Under the pieces are notes generated by a model. That model made no database searches. It worked only from the letters and a program-made list of their open reading frames with translations, and was not told the origin of the DNA. 32,247 nucleotides of DNA from Desulfobulbaceae bacterium (GTDB lineage Bacteria > Desulfobacterota > Desulfobulbia > Desulfobulbales > Desulfocapsaceae): contig WBUQ01000038.1 of NCBI GenBank assembly GCA_008933635.1, forward strand, positions 1-32,247, read 5' to 3'. Shown here in pieces: positions 8,525 through 18,838 of this stretch; the stretch's first letter is position 1, and the number at the start of each line of letters is the position of its first letter. The position numbers were made by a program, and so were the translations under genes.

Positions 8525-10255
8525 TCATTCCAGCAGTCCGATTTCGGCCAGCATGGCCCTGGCGGTGGCGACCAGATGCACCGTGCCGGCGGCTGTCCGC
8601 GATTCGACGTAGAAGCGGATCTTCGGTTCGGTCCCCGAGGGACGGATCATCAGCCAGGAACCGTCATCGAGGATCATCTTGCGGCCATCCAGAGTGATGA
8701 CCTCGACAATCGTCTTTTCCTGACCGCCAACGGCAACCTTTGCCCCCGGGCCGTATTTATCCAGCCGGGAGAGGACCTCGAGCAGTTCGCGGCCCTTGAG
8801 GCGGACCGCCACGCCGTCCCGATCGGGATAATAGGCGCCGTAGGCATCCTCGATCTCCTGCAGGTATTCCCCCAGGTTCCGGCCGGTGGTCATGACCATG
8901 TCGAGGGCCAGCAACAGGCCGATATAGGCGTCTTTTTCGGGAGTGTGACCGATAACGGAGATGCCGTCCGATTCCTCGAAGAAGACCAGGGCACGGCCGA
9001 TAACCGGCTTGAATTCCTTGAATCCGACCTTCGGTTCGAACAGTTCCTCGCCGAAGGCGGCTGCCAGGCAGTTGGCCAGGTTCGAAGTGGCCACCGTCTT
9101 TGCCACCATGCCCCTCTTCCCCCGGGACTGATGGAGGAAATGGTAGGCCATGGCGCCGAACTGGTTCATGCTGATCTCCTTGACGCCGTCGGTGAACCGG
9201 ATCCGGTCGCCGTCGGGATCGATGATCGCGCCGAGCCTCAGCTTCTCGGGGCGGGATCCCACCGTCTCGACCACGCTCTGCATATTGGCAGTCGACGGTT
9301 CCGGGGCAATGCCGCCAAAGGTGACATCGGCCGTGTCCCGCAGGGTGACCAGGCGATCGCTCCCGGAGCCGGCAAACAGCCGGCGGATGTGCAGACGGCT
9401 GGCGCCGTGGACCGAATCGACGGCGACCACGATGTCCCGCCGGTCATGGAAGGCAGCCATTATCCGGTCGAGGTCAAGGCCGTGCCGACCTTGATTCCTG
9501 CGGACCAGGTTCTGCCAGCAGGCCAGTGCGTCAAAGGGCCGCAGATTCGGCAAATCCGGCATCTTCCCGGTATATTCACCTGAATCGAGATTACCGCCCT
9601 CATCCATCAGCCGCCTGGCATTGGCGGTGATCCGCTCGGTCAGCACCGCCGCCGCCGGACCGGCGTCGGCAGCGTTGTATTTGTAGCCACCGTATTCCAG
9701 GGGATTGTGCGACGGGGTAAGGTTGATCGAAAAGGCGGCAGACAATTCCAGGACAGCGGCAGACAGTGCGCCGGTGGTCGACTCGCCGGCATAATGGACG
9801 ACAAACCCGGCAGCCAGCAGCGTCTCAGCCGCCGCCGCCGCAAGGATTTCGCCGCCGAAACGGTTGTCGAAACCGAGGACGCAACCCCGCCGCTGCGCCT
9901 CCTGGAAACTTCCAACCCCCAGGTGGACGGCATTGGCGTTGTCCTTCTCCAATCCGGCATAGAGTTCGATGATGGCTCTGGTGACCACGGCCACCGACCG
10001 GACGAAAATATCCTTCCCCAGCAGGCCGCGCCAGCCGGAGGTGCCAAAGGTGACAGGCTCAGTCGGCCTGCCGCGGTTCTCGACGATTTCCCGCCGCAGC
10101 AGGGAATAGGCCCGGTCAATCGCCGGCTGCCAGGAGGATCCTTCAGCGCTGCGCCTGGCGACAAGCTCCTTGATCAGGCCGAAAAAATCGCTCCTGCCAT
10201 GATCACCCTCGACAACGTATCGGGCAAACAGCTGCCCGGCCGCATCTTTGTCCAT
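8525..10255 (-). CDS. pgm: Alpha-D-phosphoglucomutase
   Basis: This enzyme interconverts glucose 1-phosphate and glucose 6-phosphate, linking glycolysis or gluconeogenesis to glycogen and envelope sugar synthesis. Numbered from the ATG at 10255 (576 residues): FGTSGWRG (70-77), active-site phosphoserine S182 in LTPSHNP, metal-binding loop DPDGDR (346-351), sugar-binding EESDG (427-431), and phosphate-binding RPSGTEPK near the C-terminus. The TPSHNP form, rather than TASHNP, is the one seen in E. coli-type Pgm. An ATG two codons upstream (10261) overlaps the GGAGG itself; the second ATG has GGAGG at 6 nt and is the likely start. It is divergent from ppsA, consistent with shared carbon-storage or gluconeogenic control. 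Confidence 0.93.
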   Translation of the reverse strand: MDKDAAGQLFARYVVEGDHGRSDFFGLIKELVARRSAEGSSWQPAIDRAYSLLRREIVENRGRPTEPVTFGTSGWRGLLGKDIFVRSVAVVTRAIIELYAGLEKDNANAVHLGVGSFQEAQRRGCVLGFDNRFGGEILAAAAAETLLAAGFVVHYAGESTTGALSAAVLELSAAFSINLTPSHNPLEYGGYKYNAADAGPAAAVLTERITANARRLMDEGGNLDSGEYTGKMPDLPNLRPFDALACWQNLVRRNQGRHGLDLDRIMAAFHDRRDIVVAVDSVHGASRLHIRRLFAGSGSDRLVTLRDTADVTFGGIAPEPSTANMQSVVETVGSRPEKLRLGAIIDPDGDRIRFTDGVKEISMNQFGAMAYHFLHQSRGKRGMVAKTVATSNLANCLAAAFGEELFEPKVGFKEFKPVIGRALVFFEESDGISVIGHTPEKDAYIGLLLALDMVMTTGRNLGEYLQEIEDAYGAYYPDRDGVAVRLKGRELLEVLSRLDKYGPGAKVAVGGQEKTIVEVITLDGRKMILDDGSWLMIRPSGTEPKIRFYVESRTAAGTVHLVATARAMLAEIGLLE

Positions 10256-10261
10256 CTTCAT

Positions 10262-10574
10262 CCTCCAGCATCCATGAGCTGCGTTCAGCGGCAGATATTG
10301 CCACCTGGTTCAGTGCCTTGCCTGTGCAGTATTTTTACGGCAGAAGGGTCGTGTTGTACAGTTTTTTCCTGAATTTTCCTCCCATTGCCGCGTCAGCCGG
10401 ATCTCCTGCGACTTGACAAGCATCAATAATTCTTTTACGCTTTAACAGTAATTCTGATTCGTAGCGATTTCCTGAAGCCACCGCTCCCCATCCTGCCGCC
10501 CCCCGACAGACAAGGACCAGCGGGGTCATCGCCATCCGGCACCACCTATCCCTTTTCACCTCCAGGAGTCATGC
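10262..10574. other. Divergent intergenic region between pgm and ppsA
   Basis: This stretch of about 313 nt separates two divergent genes. It contains a good plus-strand sigma-70 promoter for ppsA, ribosome-binding sites at both ends, and AT-rich stretches near 10330-10380 where the pgm promoter may lie, although no clear -35/-10 pair was found on the minus strand. A 74-codon minus-strand frame inside it has no recognisable domain and is not called a gene. Confidence 0.6.
10413..10441 (+). promoter_or_regulatory. Sigma-70-type promoter of ppsA
   Basis: A perfect -35 hexamer TTGACA (10413-10418) is followed after 17 nt by TACGCT (10436-10441), which keeps the important T, A and final T positions of the -10 box. 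Transcription would start near 10448, leaving a leader of about 125 nt before the ppsA start. Confidence 0.6.
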
Positions 10575-13028
<2,454 letters not shown>

Positions 13029-13036
13029 GCGGCAAA

Positions 13037-13063
13037 GGGGCGGTCGGGAAGACCGGCCGCCCC
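13037..13063. terminator. GC-rich hairpin shared by convergent ppsA and Trm112-like gene
   Basis: GGGGCGG (13037-13043) pairs with CCGCCCC (13057-13063); an alternative inner stem CGGTC/GACCG can form around GGGAA. The hairpin fills the 41-nt gap between two convergent stop codons. There is no T-run, so termination would rely on the very stable stem. Confidence 0.55.
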
Positions 13064-13069
13064 GAAATC

Positions 13070-13246
13070 TCAGGCCAGCTGTCCCACCTTCTTCGCCTCC
13101 TCGACCAGCATCACCGGGATGCCGTCCCTGATCTCATAAAGCAGTCCGCATTTTCCGCAGAGCAGCCCCTTGTCGTCTTCCACCAGTTTGACCGGCCCCT
13201 TGCACTGGGGACAGGCCAGTATCTCGACAAGCTCTTTCATATCCAT
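13070..13246 (-). CDS. Trm112-like (YcaR family) zinc-ribbon protein
   Basis: This 58-residue protein begins MDMKELVEILACPQCKG and continues with CGKC and a LYEIRDGIPVML segment, the typical Trm112p-like/UPF0434 pattern. Two CxxC pairs (ACPQC and CGKC) would form a single zinc site. In eukaryotes Trm112 activates methyltransferases; the bacterial short forms are poorly characterised, so function is not assigned. A TTG five codons upstream (13261) would also be in frame, but AGGA lies 7 nt before the ATG at 13246, which decides the start. It is a single gene, convergent with ppsA and divergent from proC. Confidence 0.85.
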   Translation of the reverse strand: MDMKELVEILACPQCKGPVKLVEDDKGLLCGKCGLLYEIRDGIPVMLVEEAKKVGQLA

Positions 13247-13348
13247 GACATATTCCTTCAATTAGAGTATCGTTCCTTCATTTTCGAGCATGTGGACTGT
13301 GCCAAGGATACATGGTACAGTGCAGAACGCAAATAAATAGAGGCCCAT

Positions 13349-13371
13349 CTTCCGGGGGAACATCCCGGGAG
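13349..13371 (+). other. Hairpin in the proC leader
   Basis: CTTCCGGG and CCCGGGAG can form an 8-bp stem (one G-T pair) around a 7-nt loop, about 55 nt before the proC start. There is no T-run. It could shape the leader mRNA, since GGAGG (13368-13372) overlaps its 3' arm; no known riboswitch was recognised. Confidence 0.3.
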
Positions 13372-13426
13372 GTTCGATCAACCATGCCGCGGGACAACCT
13401 CCCTGCCGCACACTACCATACCCTAT

Positions 13427-14239
13427 ATGACAGAGATGCTCGGTTGCATAGGCGGAGGCCAGATGGGAGAAGCCCTGATCAAAGGCATCCTCCAGTCCGG
13501 CCTCTACCGTTCGGAACAGGTCCTGATCACCGAACCGAACCAGGACCGCCGCGCCTGCCTCGAGAAGACGTATGCCGTCAGGACCAGCGGCGTCAGCGAT
13601 GATCTCTGGCGGGAATGCAGCACGGTGATCCTCGCCGTCAAGCCGCAGATCATGGGATCGCTGCTGTCCGACGCCAGAGGCCTAGCCAGCAAGCGACACC
13701 TGATCATCACCATTGCCGCCGGCCTGCCGCTGTCGTTCTATGACGACTCCCTCGGTTCCTCATCGCTGCGCATCATCAGGGTGATGCCGAACACCCCGGC
13801 ACTGGTCCTGGCCGGGGCATCGGCGATCAGCGGCAATGCCAATGCCAGCGCCGAAGACCTGCAGAAGGCGCTTGATATCTTCAATGCCGTCGGTACCGCC
13901 ATGATCGTCGGCGAGACCTATCTCGACGCGGTCACCGGCCTCAGCGGCTCGGGGCCGGCCTACGTCTTCACCTTCATCGAGGCAATGATCGATGCCGGCG
14001 TCAAGTGCGGCCTGCCCCGGGACATCGCGGAGAAACTGACCCTGCAGACGGTTCTCGGCTCCGTCAAGCTGCTGCAGGAGGACGGCGGACATCCGGCCGT
14101 CCTGCGCTCGAAGGTCACATCGCCGGGCGGAACGACGATAGCCGGCCTGCATGTTCTGGAACGGGCGGGCTTCTCCGGTATCGTCTTCGATGCCGTCGAG
14201 GCGGCGACACGACGTTCCCTTGAGCTCGGCAAGGGATGA
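13427..14239 (+). CDS. proC: Pyrroline-5-carboxylate reductase
   Basis: ProC carries out the last step of proline synthesis, reducing pyrroline-5-carboxylate with NAD(P)H. The 270-residue protein has the N-terminal Rossmann motif GCIGGGQMGEALI, ILAVKPQ, the MPNTPALVLAGASAI segment, and the C-terminal family signature around LSGSGPAYVFTFIEAMIDAGVKCGL and SPGGTTIAGLHVLE. Length matches the family. No clear Shine-Dalgarno sequence precedes either the ATG at 13427 or the in-frame ATG at 13436, so the start is uncertain by three codons. The final codons overlap the nadK start, so the two are probably translated together. Confidence 0.95.
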   Translation: MTEMLGCIGGGQMGEALIKGILQSGLYRSEQVLITEPNQDRRACLEKTYAVRTSGVSDDLWRECSTVILAVKPQIMGSLLSDARGLASKRHLIITIAAGLPLSFYDDSLGSSSLRIIRVMPNTPALVLAGASAISGNANASAEDLQKALDIFNAVGTAMIVGETYLDAVTGLSGSGPAYVFTFIEAMIDAGVKCGLPRDIAEKLTLQTVLGSVKLLQEDGGHPAVLRSKVTSPGGTTIAGLHVLERAGFSGIVFDAVEAATRRSLELGKG

Positions 14240-15108
14240 TGAACGGCGCGTCCTTCCACACGGTGCGGGAGCTGACTGTCCGCCGGGCCGGAATCATCAC
14301 GAAGCCCGACGACCCCGAGTCGACTGCCTGTGCCGAACGTCTGGGCACCTGGCTTGCCGGGCGGCATATCGAAACAGTGCTCGACAGCATTACCGCCGAT
14401 CTTGACCTCCTCCTCGTTCTCGGCGGCGACGGCACCATGCTCCATATCGCCGAAAAGGCCGCGCTGCATGCCATCCCGGTGGTCGGCATCAACCTCGGTT
14501 ATCTCGGCTTCCTCACCGAATTCACCGCACAGGAAGCTGAAAACACACTCGCTTCGCTCCTTGCCGGACCGGTCACCATCGAGAATCGCCAGATGCTGCA
14601 GACCCGGCTGCTGGCAGATGGCGCAAGCAGTGGAAAACGGTTCGCGCTCAATGACATCGTTATCAACAAACGCGCGCCAGACCGTCTCCTCAACCTCGCA
14701 ACCAAGGCCAACGACAATATCATCACCACCTACAAGGCCGACGGCCTGATCTTTTCCTCACCCACCGGCTCGACCGCTTACAACCTCTCTGCCGGCGGTC
14801 CGCTCGTCCACCCGGGGTTGTCGGCAATCCTGGTCACCCCCATCTGCCCGTTCATGCTCGGCAGCAGGCCGATCATCCTGCCCGCCGACCGCATCCTCAC
14901 CACCGGCTTCGACAGCAGATCGAGCAGCGACACCGCCAAGATCATCGTCGATGGCCGGCACACCTGGGACATGCACCAAGGCGACATCCTCGAAGTCAGG
15001 GCCGCCGAGTTCCCCCTTCAGCTCGTCACCTCCCCAAGCCGGGACTACTTCTCCATCCTCCGCACAAAACTGCACTGGGGCTTCCAGGGCAATCCCTGCC
15101 GGGAGTAA
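14236..15108 (+). CDS. nadK: NAD kinase
   Basis: NadK phosphorylates NAD to NADP using ATP or polyphosphate. The 290-residue protein has the catalytic GGDGT motif (63-67, D65), NLGYLGFL, the NE/D-type ALNDIVINK segment, and the SPTGSTAYNLSAGGP loop, all diagnostic. Two adjacent ATGs (14236 and 14239) are possible; AAGGG directly abuts the first, so the second may be used. The first overlaps the proC stop by 4 nt. Pairing NADP supply with an NAD(P)H-dependent reductase fits. The operon appears to end here. Confidence 0.95.
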   Translation: MMNGASFHTVRELTVRRAGIITKPDDPESTACAERLGTWLAGRHIETVLDSITADLDLLLVLGGDGTMLHIAEKAALHAIPVVGINLGYLGFLTEFTAQEAENTLASLLAGPVTIENRQMLQTRLLADGASSGKRFALNDIVINKRAPDRLLNLATKANDNIITTYKADGLIFSSPTGSTAYNLSAGGPLVHPGLSAILVTPICPFMLGSRPIILPADRILTTGFDSRSSSDTAKIIVDGRHTWDMHQGDILEVRAAEFPLQLVTSPSRDYFSILRTKLHWGFQGNPCRE

Positions 15109-15470
15109 AAAATCCCTTCTGCCGTCAGGCAGAATCACACGATCGGCCGAAGACGGTTATCATTCTGAATTACCGTTCATCTTGTTTTTGCTGCCATCAT
15201 GCATAATTATCTCTGATTATCTTCTTCAACCGAATGAATTAAAAGTTGCCGTTATCGATATTTCTGCGAGATTGCGGTTATTTTACACACTCTGGGAGCA
15301 ATTCTCATATCTCCAGCTTACGTAAAATTCCCCCTGCATGTTTGCCCTTTTCGGCGCAATCCATGTTCATGTTGTGCTGAATATGCGTACAACTGCCTTG
15401 TCTTTTTCCCCTTTACACTCAAACCAGCGAGTTTTCGATGCTGATGCGATTGTGTCGGTTGGCAGCAAAT
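15106..15470 (-). ncRNA. Possible small RNA in the nadK-nuo gap (speculative)
   Basis: A minus-strand promoter-like element (15477-15504) and a minus-strand terminator-like hairpin (15107-15134) bracket about 365 nt with no convincing protein gene. Only frames of about 20 codons occur on that strand, without good ribosome-binding sites. A non-coding transcript is the simplest reading if both signals are real; neither alone is strong, and no known RNA family was recognised. Confidence 0.2.
15107..15134 (-). terminator. Terminator-like hairpin, T-run on the minus strand
   Basis: TTCTGCC (15117-15123) and GGCAGAA (15128-15134) form a perfect 7-bp stem with a 4-nt loop. Read on the minus strand the stem is followed by GGGA and then six T (15112 to 15107), resembling an intrinsic terminator. 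On the plus strand no T-run follows, so it is a weak terminator for nadK. The minus-strand reading implies a transcript coming from the AT-rich island. Confidence 0.45.
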
Positions 15471-15476
15471 CGCGTA

Positions 15477-15504
15477 ATTATGACCGCTTGTCAAGAATTG
15501 TCGA
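15477..15504 (-). promoter_or_regulatory. Minus-strand sigma-70-like promoter in the AT-rich island
   Basis: On the minus strand TCGACA (15504-15499) and CATAAT (15482-15477) are separated by 16 nt; each matches its consensus at five of six positions. No protein gene follows on that strand. AT-rich DNA gives chance matches, so confidence is modest. Confidence 0.35.
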
Positions 15505-15628
15505 TCTGCTGTCGATTATTCGCCATGCAACAATGCAATCCGTGCCCGCACACTACGCACAAGACTGATCGCTCCATATCCATCCGGAATTGCAAACAAT
15601 ACATGGCTTACGCACAATAATTCTTTGC

Positions 15629-15658
15629 TTGACACAAAGCTCATCCTCCTGATATCGA
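15629..15658 (+). promoter_or_regulatory. Putative promoter of the nuo operon
   Basis: A perfect TTGACA (15629-15634) is followed after 18 nt by TATCGA (15653-15658), a weak -10 box. The leader would be about 80 nt. A 9-bp sequence, TACGCACAA, occurs twice just upstream and could be an activator site. Confidence 0.4.
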
Positions 15659-15742
15659 TTGGCAAATCCTATTGCAGTTCCTGAGTGAAACACCTTGCCA
15701 GGTCAAGGTCATCGTCAAAGCACGTTCAGACAGGAGGAGCGG

Positions 15743-16102
15743 ATGGAGACAGAACTGGTTCTTTCGGCAGCGGCGCTCATCGGCCTTGCCGTACTCATCC
15801 CGATCCTGATGCTGGTCACGGCCGTCTTCGGGCCGCGATCGGAGAGCAAGGTCATAGACGAAGCCTACGAGAGCGGCATCGGATCGACCATCGGCATGGT
15901 CGACCAGAAATTCAGCGTCAAGTTCTATCTGCTCGCCATCCTCTTTCTCATCTTCGACATCGAGGCCGTCTTCATGTACCCGTGGGCCGTCAGCGTCCGC
16001 GCACTCGGCTGGTTCGGCTTCATCGAGATGGTCGTCTTCATGCTGCTGCTGCTCACCGGTCTCATCTACATTCTCAAGAAGGGGGTGCTCAATTGGCGCT
16101 AG
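15743..16102 (+). CDS. nuoA: NADH-quinone oxidoreductase subunit A
   Basis: NuoA is a small three-helix membrane subunit at the junction of the peripheral and membrane arms of complex I, near the quinone entry path. The 119-residue protein has three hydrophobic helices (about 6-28, 60-80, 90-111) and the conserved loop [10 protein letters not shown] plus helix [22 protein letters not shown] with the acidic FDIE. The ATG at 15743 has AGGAGG 5 nt upstream; an in-frame ATG at 15695 adds 16 unlike residues and was rejected. It is the first gene of the nuo operon and overlaps nuoB by 10 nt. Confidence 0.95.
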   Translation: METELVLSAAALIGLAVLIPILMLVTAVFGPRSESKVIDEAYESGIGSTIGMVDQKFSVKFYLLAILFLIFDIEAVFMYPWAVSVRALGWFGFIEMVVFMLLLLTGLIYILKKGVLNWR

Positions 16103-16605
16103 GACTCGAATCCCAACTGGGGGAATCCGTCATCACCACCCGGCTTGATGACATCATCAACTGGGGCCGGCAGTATTCACTGTGGCCGATGGTATTCGGC
16201 ACCGCCTGCTGTGCCATCGAATTCATGAGCGCCGCCGCCAGCCAGTACGACATCTCCCGCTACGGCGCCGAGGTTGTCCGCTTTTCGCCGCGTCAGGCCG
16301 ATCTGCTGCTGGTCTGCGGCACCATCAGCTACAAACAGGCCCCGATCCTCAAACGGATCTACGAGCAGATGCCGGAACCGAAGTGGGTGGTGGCGATGGG
16401 CGCCTGCGCCTCCTCCGGCGGCATCTACGACAACTACTGCACCGTCCAGGGCATCGATACCATCATCCCGGTTGACGTCTATATCTCCGGTTGCCCGCCA
16501 CGGCCTGAAGCGGTGCTTGATGCCCTGATGAAGATCCAGGAACAAATCGCCGGCGAGACCGTCACCAGGGATCGCCATAAAGATTTCAAGGGGATACTCG
16601 GTTAA
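16093..16605 (+). CDS. nuoB: NADH-quinone oxidoreductase subunit B (cluster N2)
   Basis: NuoB holds the terminal [4Fe-4S] cluster N2, which passes electrons to quinone. From a TTG start at 16093 it has 170 residues: [20 protein letters not shown], then [15 protein letters not shown] with C39 and C40, MGACASSGG with C105, and [10 protein letters not shown] with C134, giving all four N2 ligands. The frame is open far upstream across nuoA, but homologous proteins begin close to this point and GGGGGTG lies a few nt before the TTG. The start overlaps the nuoA end by 10 nt, favouring coupled translation. The next gene begins 1 nt after the stop. Confidence 0.94.
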   Translation: MALGLESQLGESVITTRLDDIINWGRQYSLWPMVFGTACCAIEFMSAAASQYDISRYGAEVVRFSPRQADLLLVCGTISYKQAPILKRIYEQMPEPKWVVAMGACASSGGIYDNYCTVQGIDTIIPVDVYISGCPPRPEAVLDALMKIQEQIAGETVTRDRHKDFKGILG

Positions 16606-16606
16606 G

Positions 16607-18322
16607 ATGAAGGCTCACGCTCTCGAAAAAATCCGTACCGCCTTTGCCGGGGCAACCTGTTCCGAGATCCTCGGCAACCTCACCATCGATGTGACGGCAG
16701 ACGACCTGATCGCTGTTCTGGAAATGCTGAAGACCGACCCGGAACTCCGCTTCGACCTGCTGCTCGATGTCACCGCCATCGACTACCTGGACTTTCCCGC
16801 GACGCGCGCCGCTCGCTATGCCGTGGTCTATACGGCAAGGAGCCTTGAGCTGAGCATGGTGGCGCAGGTCCGGGTGCCGGTCAGCGATCCCGATGTGGGC
16901 ATCCCCAGCGCCACCGGCATCTGGGATTCCGCCAACTGGGGGGAACGCGAGGCCTTCGACCAGTACGGCATCCGCTTCAACGGCCATCCCGACCTCCGCC
17001 GGATCCTCAACCACTGGCAGTTCGAAGGCCATCCGCTGCGCAAGGACTATCCGATCGGTCGCGGCCAGATCTGCCATGAGACCGACAGCATGGAAAAAGA
17101 GATCCGTGGCAGGCTGCGCTCCAAGGGCATCGATGCCGACGTGCTCTCCGACATCAACACCGAGGTCATGTTCCTCAACCTGGGGCCCTCCCATCCGGCA
17201 ACCCACGGAGCGATCCGCATCCTGACCGCGCTCGACGGAGAGACCATCCTCGCCAATGTCAACGAAATCGGCTATCTGCACCGCGGATTCGAGAAAACGG
17301 CCGAAAGCCTGACCTACAACCAGGTCATCCCGCTGACCGACCGTCTCAACTACTGTTCGGCCCTGATCAACAATATCGCCTACGTCAAGGCGGTGGAGAA
17401 GTGGCTGGGGATCGACATCACCGAACGAACCAAGTTCATGCGGGTGATCCTCACCGAATTCTTCCGTATCCAGGACCACCTCGTCTGCATCGCCGCCAAC
17501 CTCGTCGACATGGGCGGCCTGACCAACTACTGGTATCTGTACAACGAGAAAGAGGCCTCCTACGACTTCATCAGCCGGCTCACCGGCGCCCGCCTGACCA
17601 GTTCCTTCACCCGCATCGGCGGCATGTACCGCGATTTTTACGAAGGCTGGCAGCAGGACCTCGAAACCCAGATCCAGGCCATTGAACGGGGCGTCTCCGA
17701 TTCGCTCAAGCTGGTCCTGAAGAATCGGATCGTCCATGACCGGACCCAGGGTGTCTGCATCCTGCCGGCGGATACCGCCCTCGCCTACGGCTTTACCGGG
17801 CCCTGCCTGCGAGCCAGCGGAATCCCGTTCGACCTGCGCAAGGACGCCCCGTACTACCACTACGATCTCTTCGATTTCGAAGTGCCCGTCGGCAGCGCCG
17901 GCGACATCTACGACCGGATCATGATCCGCTTCGAAGAAATTTTCCAGAGCATCCGCATCATCCGCCAGGCAGTAAAGATCATCCCGGAGGGGCCGATCTT
18001 CGTCGACAATCCACTGGCCGTGCTGCCGCCGAAGGAAAAAGTCTACGGCAACATCGAAGGGCTGGCCAACCACTTCAAGCTGATCTTCGAAGGGGTGAAG
18101 GCGCCGGCCGGCGAATGGTACGATTCGTACGAGGCGGCCAATGGCGAGCTCGGCTTCCATTTCGTCTCCGACGGCTCCGGTCGTCCGTACAAGGTGAAAG
18201 TCCGTCCTCCCTGCTTCTACATCATGGGCGGATTCCATGAAATGGTCGAGGGCCAGATGGTCGCCGACGCCGTCATCAACCTCGGCAGTCTCAACATTAT
18301 CGGGGGGGAACTTGACCGATGA
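16607..18322 (+). CDS. nuoCD: NADH-quinone oxidoreductase fused subunit C/D
   Basis: This 571-residue protein joins the NuoC (30-kDa) and NuoD (49-kDa) subunits that, with NuoB, form the quinone-reducing centre. The NuoC part (about 1-158) ends with the signature EREAFDQYGIRFNGHPDLRRIL and GHPLRKDYP. After a linker (about 160-184) the NuoD part starts at NTEVMFLNLGPSHPATHG, containing quinone-site H197 and H200, followed by NEIGYLHRGFEKTAE and ending VINLGSLNIIGGELDR, where the aspartate near the C-terminus is the usual family end. The fusion is the E. coli arrangement and is common in one group of bacterial complex I operons. One nt separates it from nuoB and the stop overlaps nuoE. Confidence 0.96.
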   Translation: MKAHALEKIRTAFAGATCSEILGNLTIDVTADDLIAVLEMLKTDPELRFDLLLDVTAIDYLDFPATRAARYAVVYTARSLELSMVAQVRVPVSDPDVGIPSATGIWDSANWGEREAFDQYGIRFNGHPDLRRILNHWQFEGHPLRKDYPIGRGQICHETDSMEKEIRGRLRSKGIDADVLSDINTEVMFLNLGPSHPATHGAIRILTALDGETILANVNEIGYLHRGFEKTAESLTYNQVIPLTDRLNYCSALINNIAYVKAVEKWLGIDITERTKFMRVILTEFFRIQDHLVCIAANLVDMGGLTNYWYLYNEKEASYDFISRLTGARLTSSFTRIGGMYRDFYEGWQQDLETQIQAIERGVSDSLKLVLKNRIVHDRTQGVCILPADTALAYGFTGPCLRASGIPFDLRKDAPYYHYDLFDFEVPVGSAGDIYDRIMIRFEEIFQSIRIIRQAVKIIPEGPIFVDNPLAVLPPKEKVYGNIEGLANHFKLIFEGVKAPAGEWYDSYEAANGELGFHFVSDGSGRPYKVKVRPPCFYIMGGFHEMVEGQMVADAVINLGSLNIIGGELDR

Positions 18323-18825
18323 GCAACCGCGCACACCTGACCTTTACCGGAAAACCCTTCCAGTTCGATGCCGAGCGCGATGCCGAATTCGAATACCTGG
18401 TCAAGCGCTACCCGACCAGGGAATCGATGATCCTGCCGGCCCTGTGGCTGACCCAGGAGCAGGAAGGCTGGGTCCCCGGCGAGGCCATCGCCTATATCGC
18501 CGACCGGATCGGCACCTTCGCCAGCCAGGTCTACGAGGCAGCCACCTTCTATACCATGTACCACCTGCACCCGGTCGGCCGGAACCACATCTGCATCTGC
18601 CGCACCCTGTCCTGCTGGCTCCGGGGGAAACAGGAAATCGTCGACTACCTTGCCGGCGAGATCGGCATTCGCCCTGGCGAAGTAAGCGAGGACGGCCGGT
18701 TCAGCCTGGAGGAGGTCGAGTGCCTTGGCCACTGCGGCACCGCCCCGGTGGTCCAGGTCAACGGCGAGTTCCACGAGAACATGGATGTGGAAAAACTGAA
18801 ACAGCTGCTGGCAGGCCTGCCGTAA
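18319..18825 (+). CDS. nuoE: NADH-quinone oxidoreductase subunit E (24-kDa)
   Basis: NuoE binds the [2Fe-2S] cluster N1a in the NADH-oxidising module. The 168-residue protein has the thioredoxin-like ligand pattern CX4C (C94, C99, in CRTLSC) and CX3C (C135, C139, in CLGHC) and the preceding helical part with EAATFYTMYHLHPVG. It starts with an ATGA overlap with nuoCD and is followed 13 nt later by nuoF, whose ribosome-binding site AAGGAG immediately follows the stop. Length is typical. Confidence 0.95.
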   Translation: MSNRAHLTFTGKPFQFDAERDAEFEYLVKRYPTRESMILPALWLTQEQEGWVPGEAIAYIADRIGTFASQVYEAATFYTMYHLHPVGRNHICICRTLSCWLRGKQEIVDYLAGEIGIRPGEVSEDGRFSLEEVECLGHCGTAPVVQVNGEFHENMDVEKLKQLLAGLP

Positions 18826-18838
18826 AGGAGACGCATCG

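Larger units (their letters stand above)
15109..15742. other. AT-rich intergenic island between nadK and nuoA
   Basis: About 630 nt without a supportable protein gene, clearly lower in GC than the coding sequence on either side. Plus-strand frames of 60-76 codons (15338-15568 and 15438-15620) have no recognisable domain or good ribosome-binding site. The region holds the minus-strand hairpin near 15107-15134, a minus-strand promoter-like pair at 15477-15504, a repeated TACGCACAA (15554-15562 and 15609-15617), and the putative nuo promoter at 15629-15658. It may be a regulatory region for the large nuo operon, an RNA gene, or a decayed gene. Confidence 0.6.

Noticed and set aside
10335-10559. 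74-codon minus-strand frame between pgm and ppsA
   Set aside because: No domain and no good start signal; it overlaps the ppsA promoter and leader.
13288-13304. TTGGCAC...TGC on the minus strand upstream of the Trm112-like gene
   Set aside because: The -24 part is good, but the GC is displaced by two nt, incompatible with a sigma-54 promoter.
15338-15568. 76-codon plus-strand frame in the nadK-nuo gap
   Set aside because: No recognisable domain, no clear ribosome-binding site, and composition like the non-coding island around it.
15659-15676. Sigma-54-like TTGGC...TTGCA upstream of nuoA
   Set aside because: The GG and GC elements are one nt further apart than the strict sigma-54 spacing, so it is probably a chance match.
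16586-18334. 582-codon minus-strand open frame opposite nuoCD
   Set aside because: Shadow of the nuoCD reading frame, with no domain and low-complexity acidic composition.
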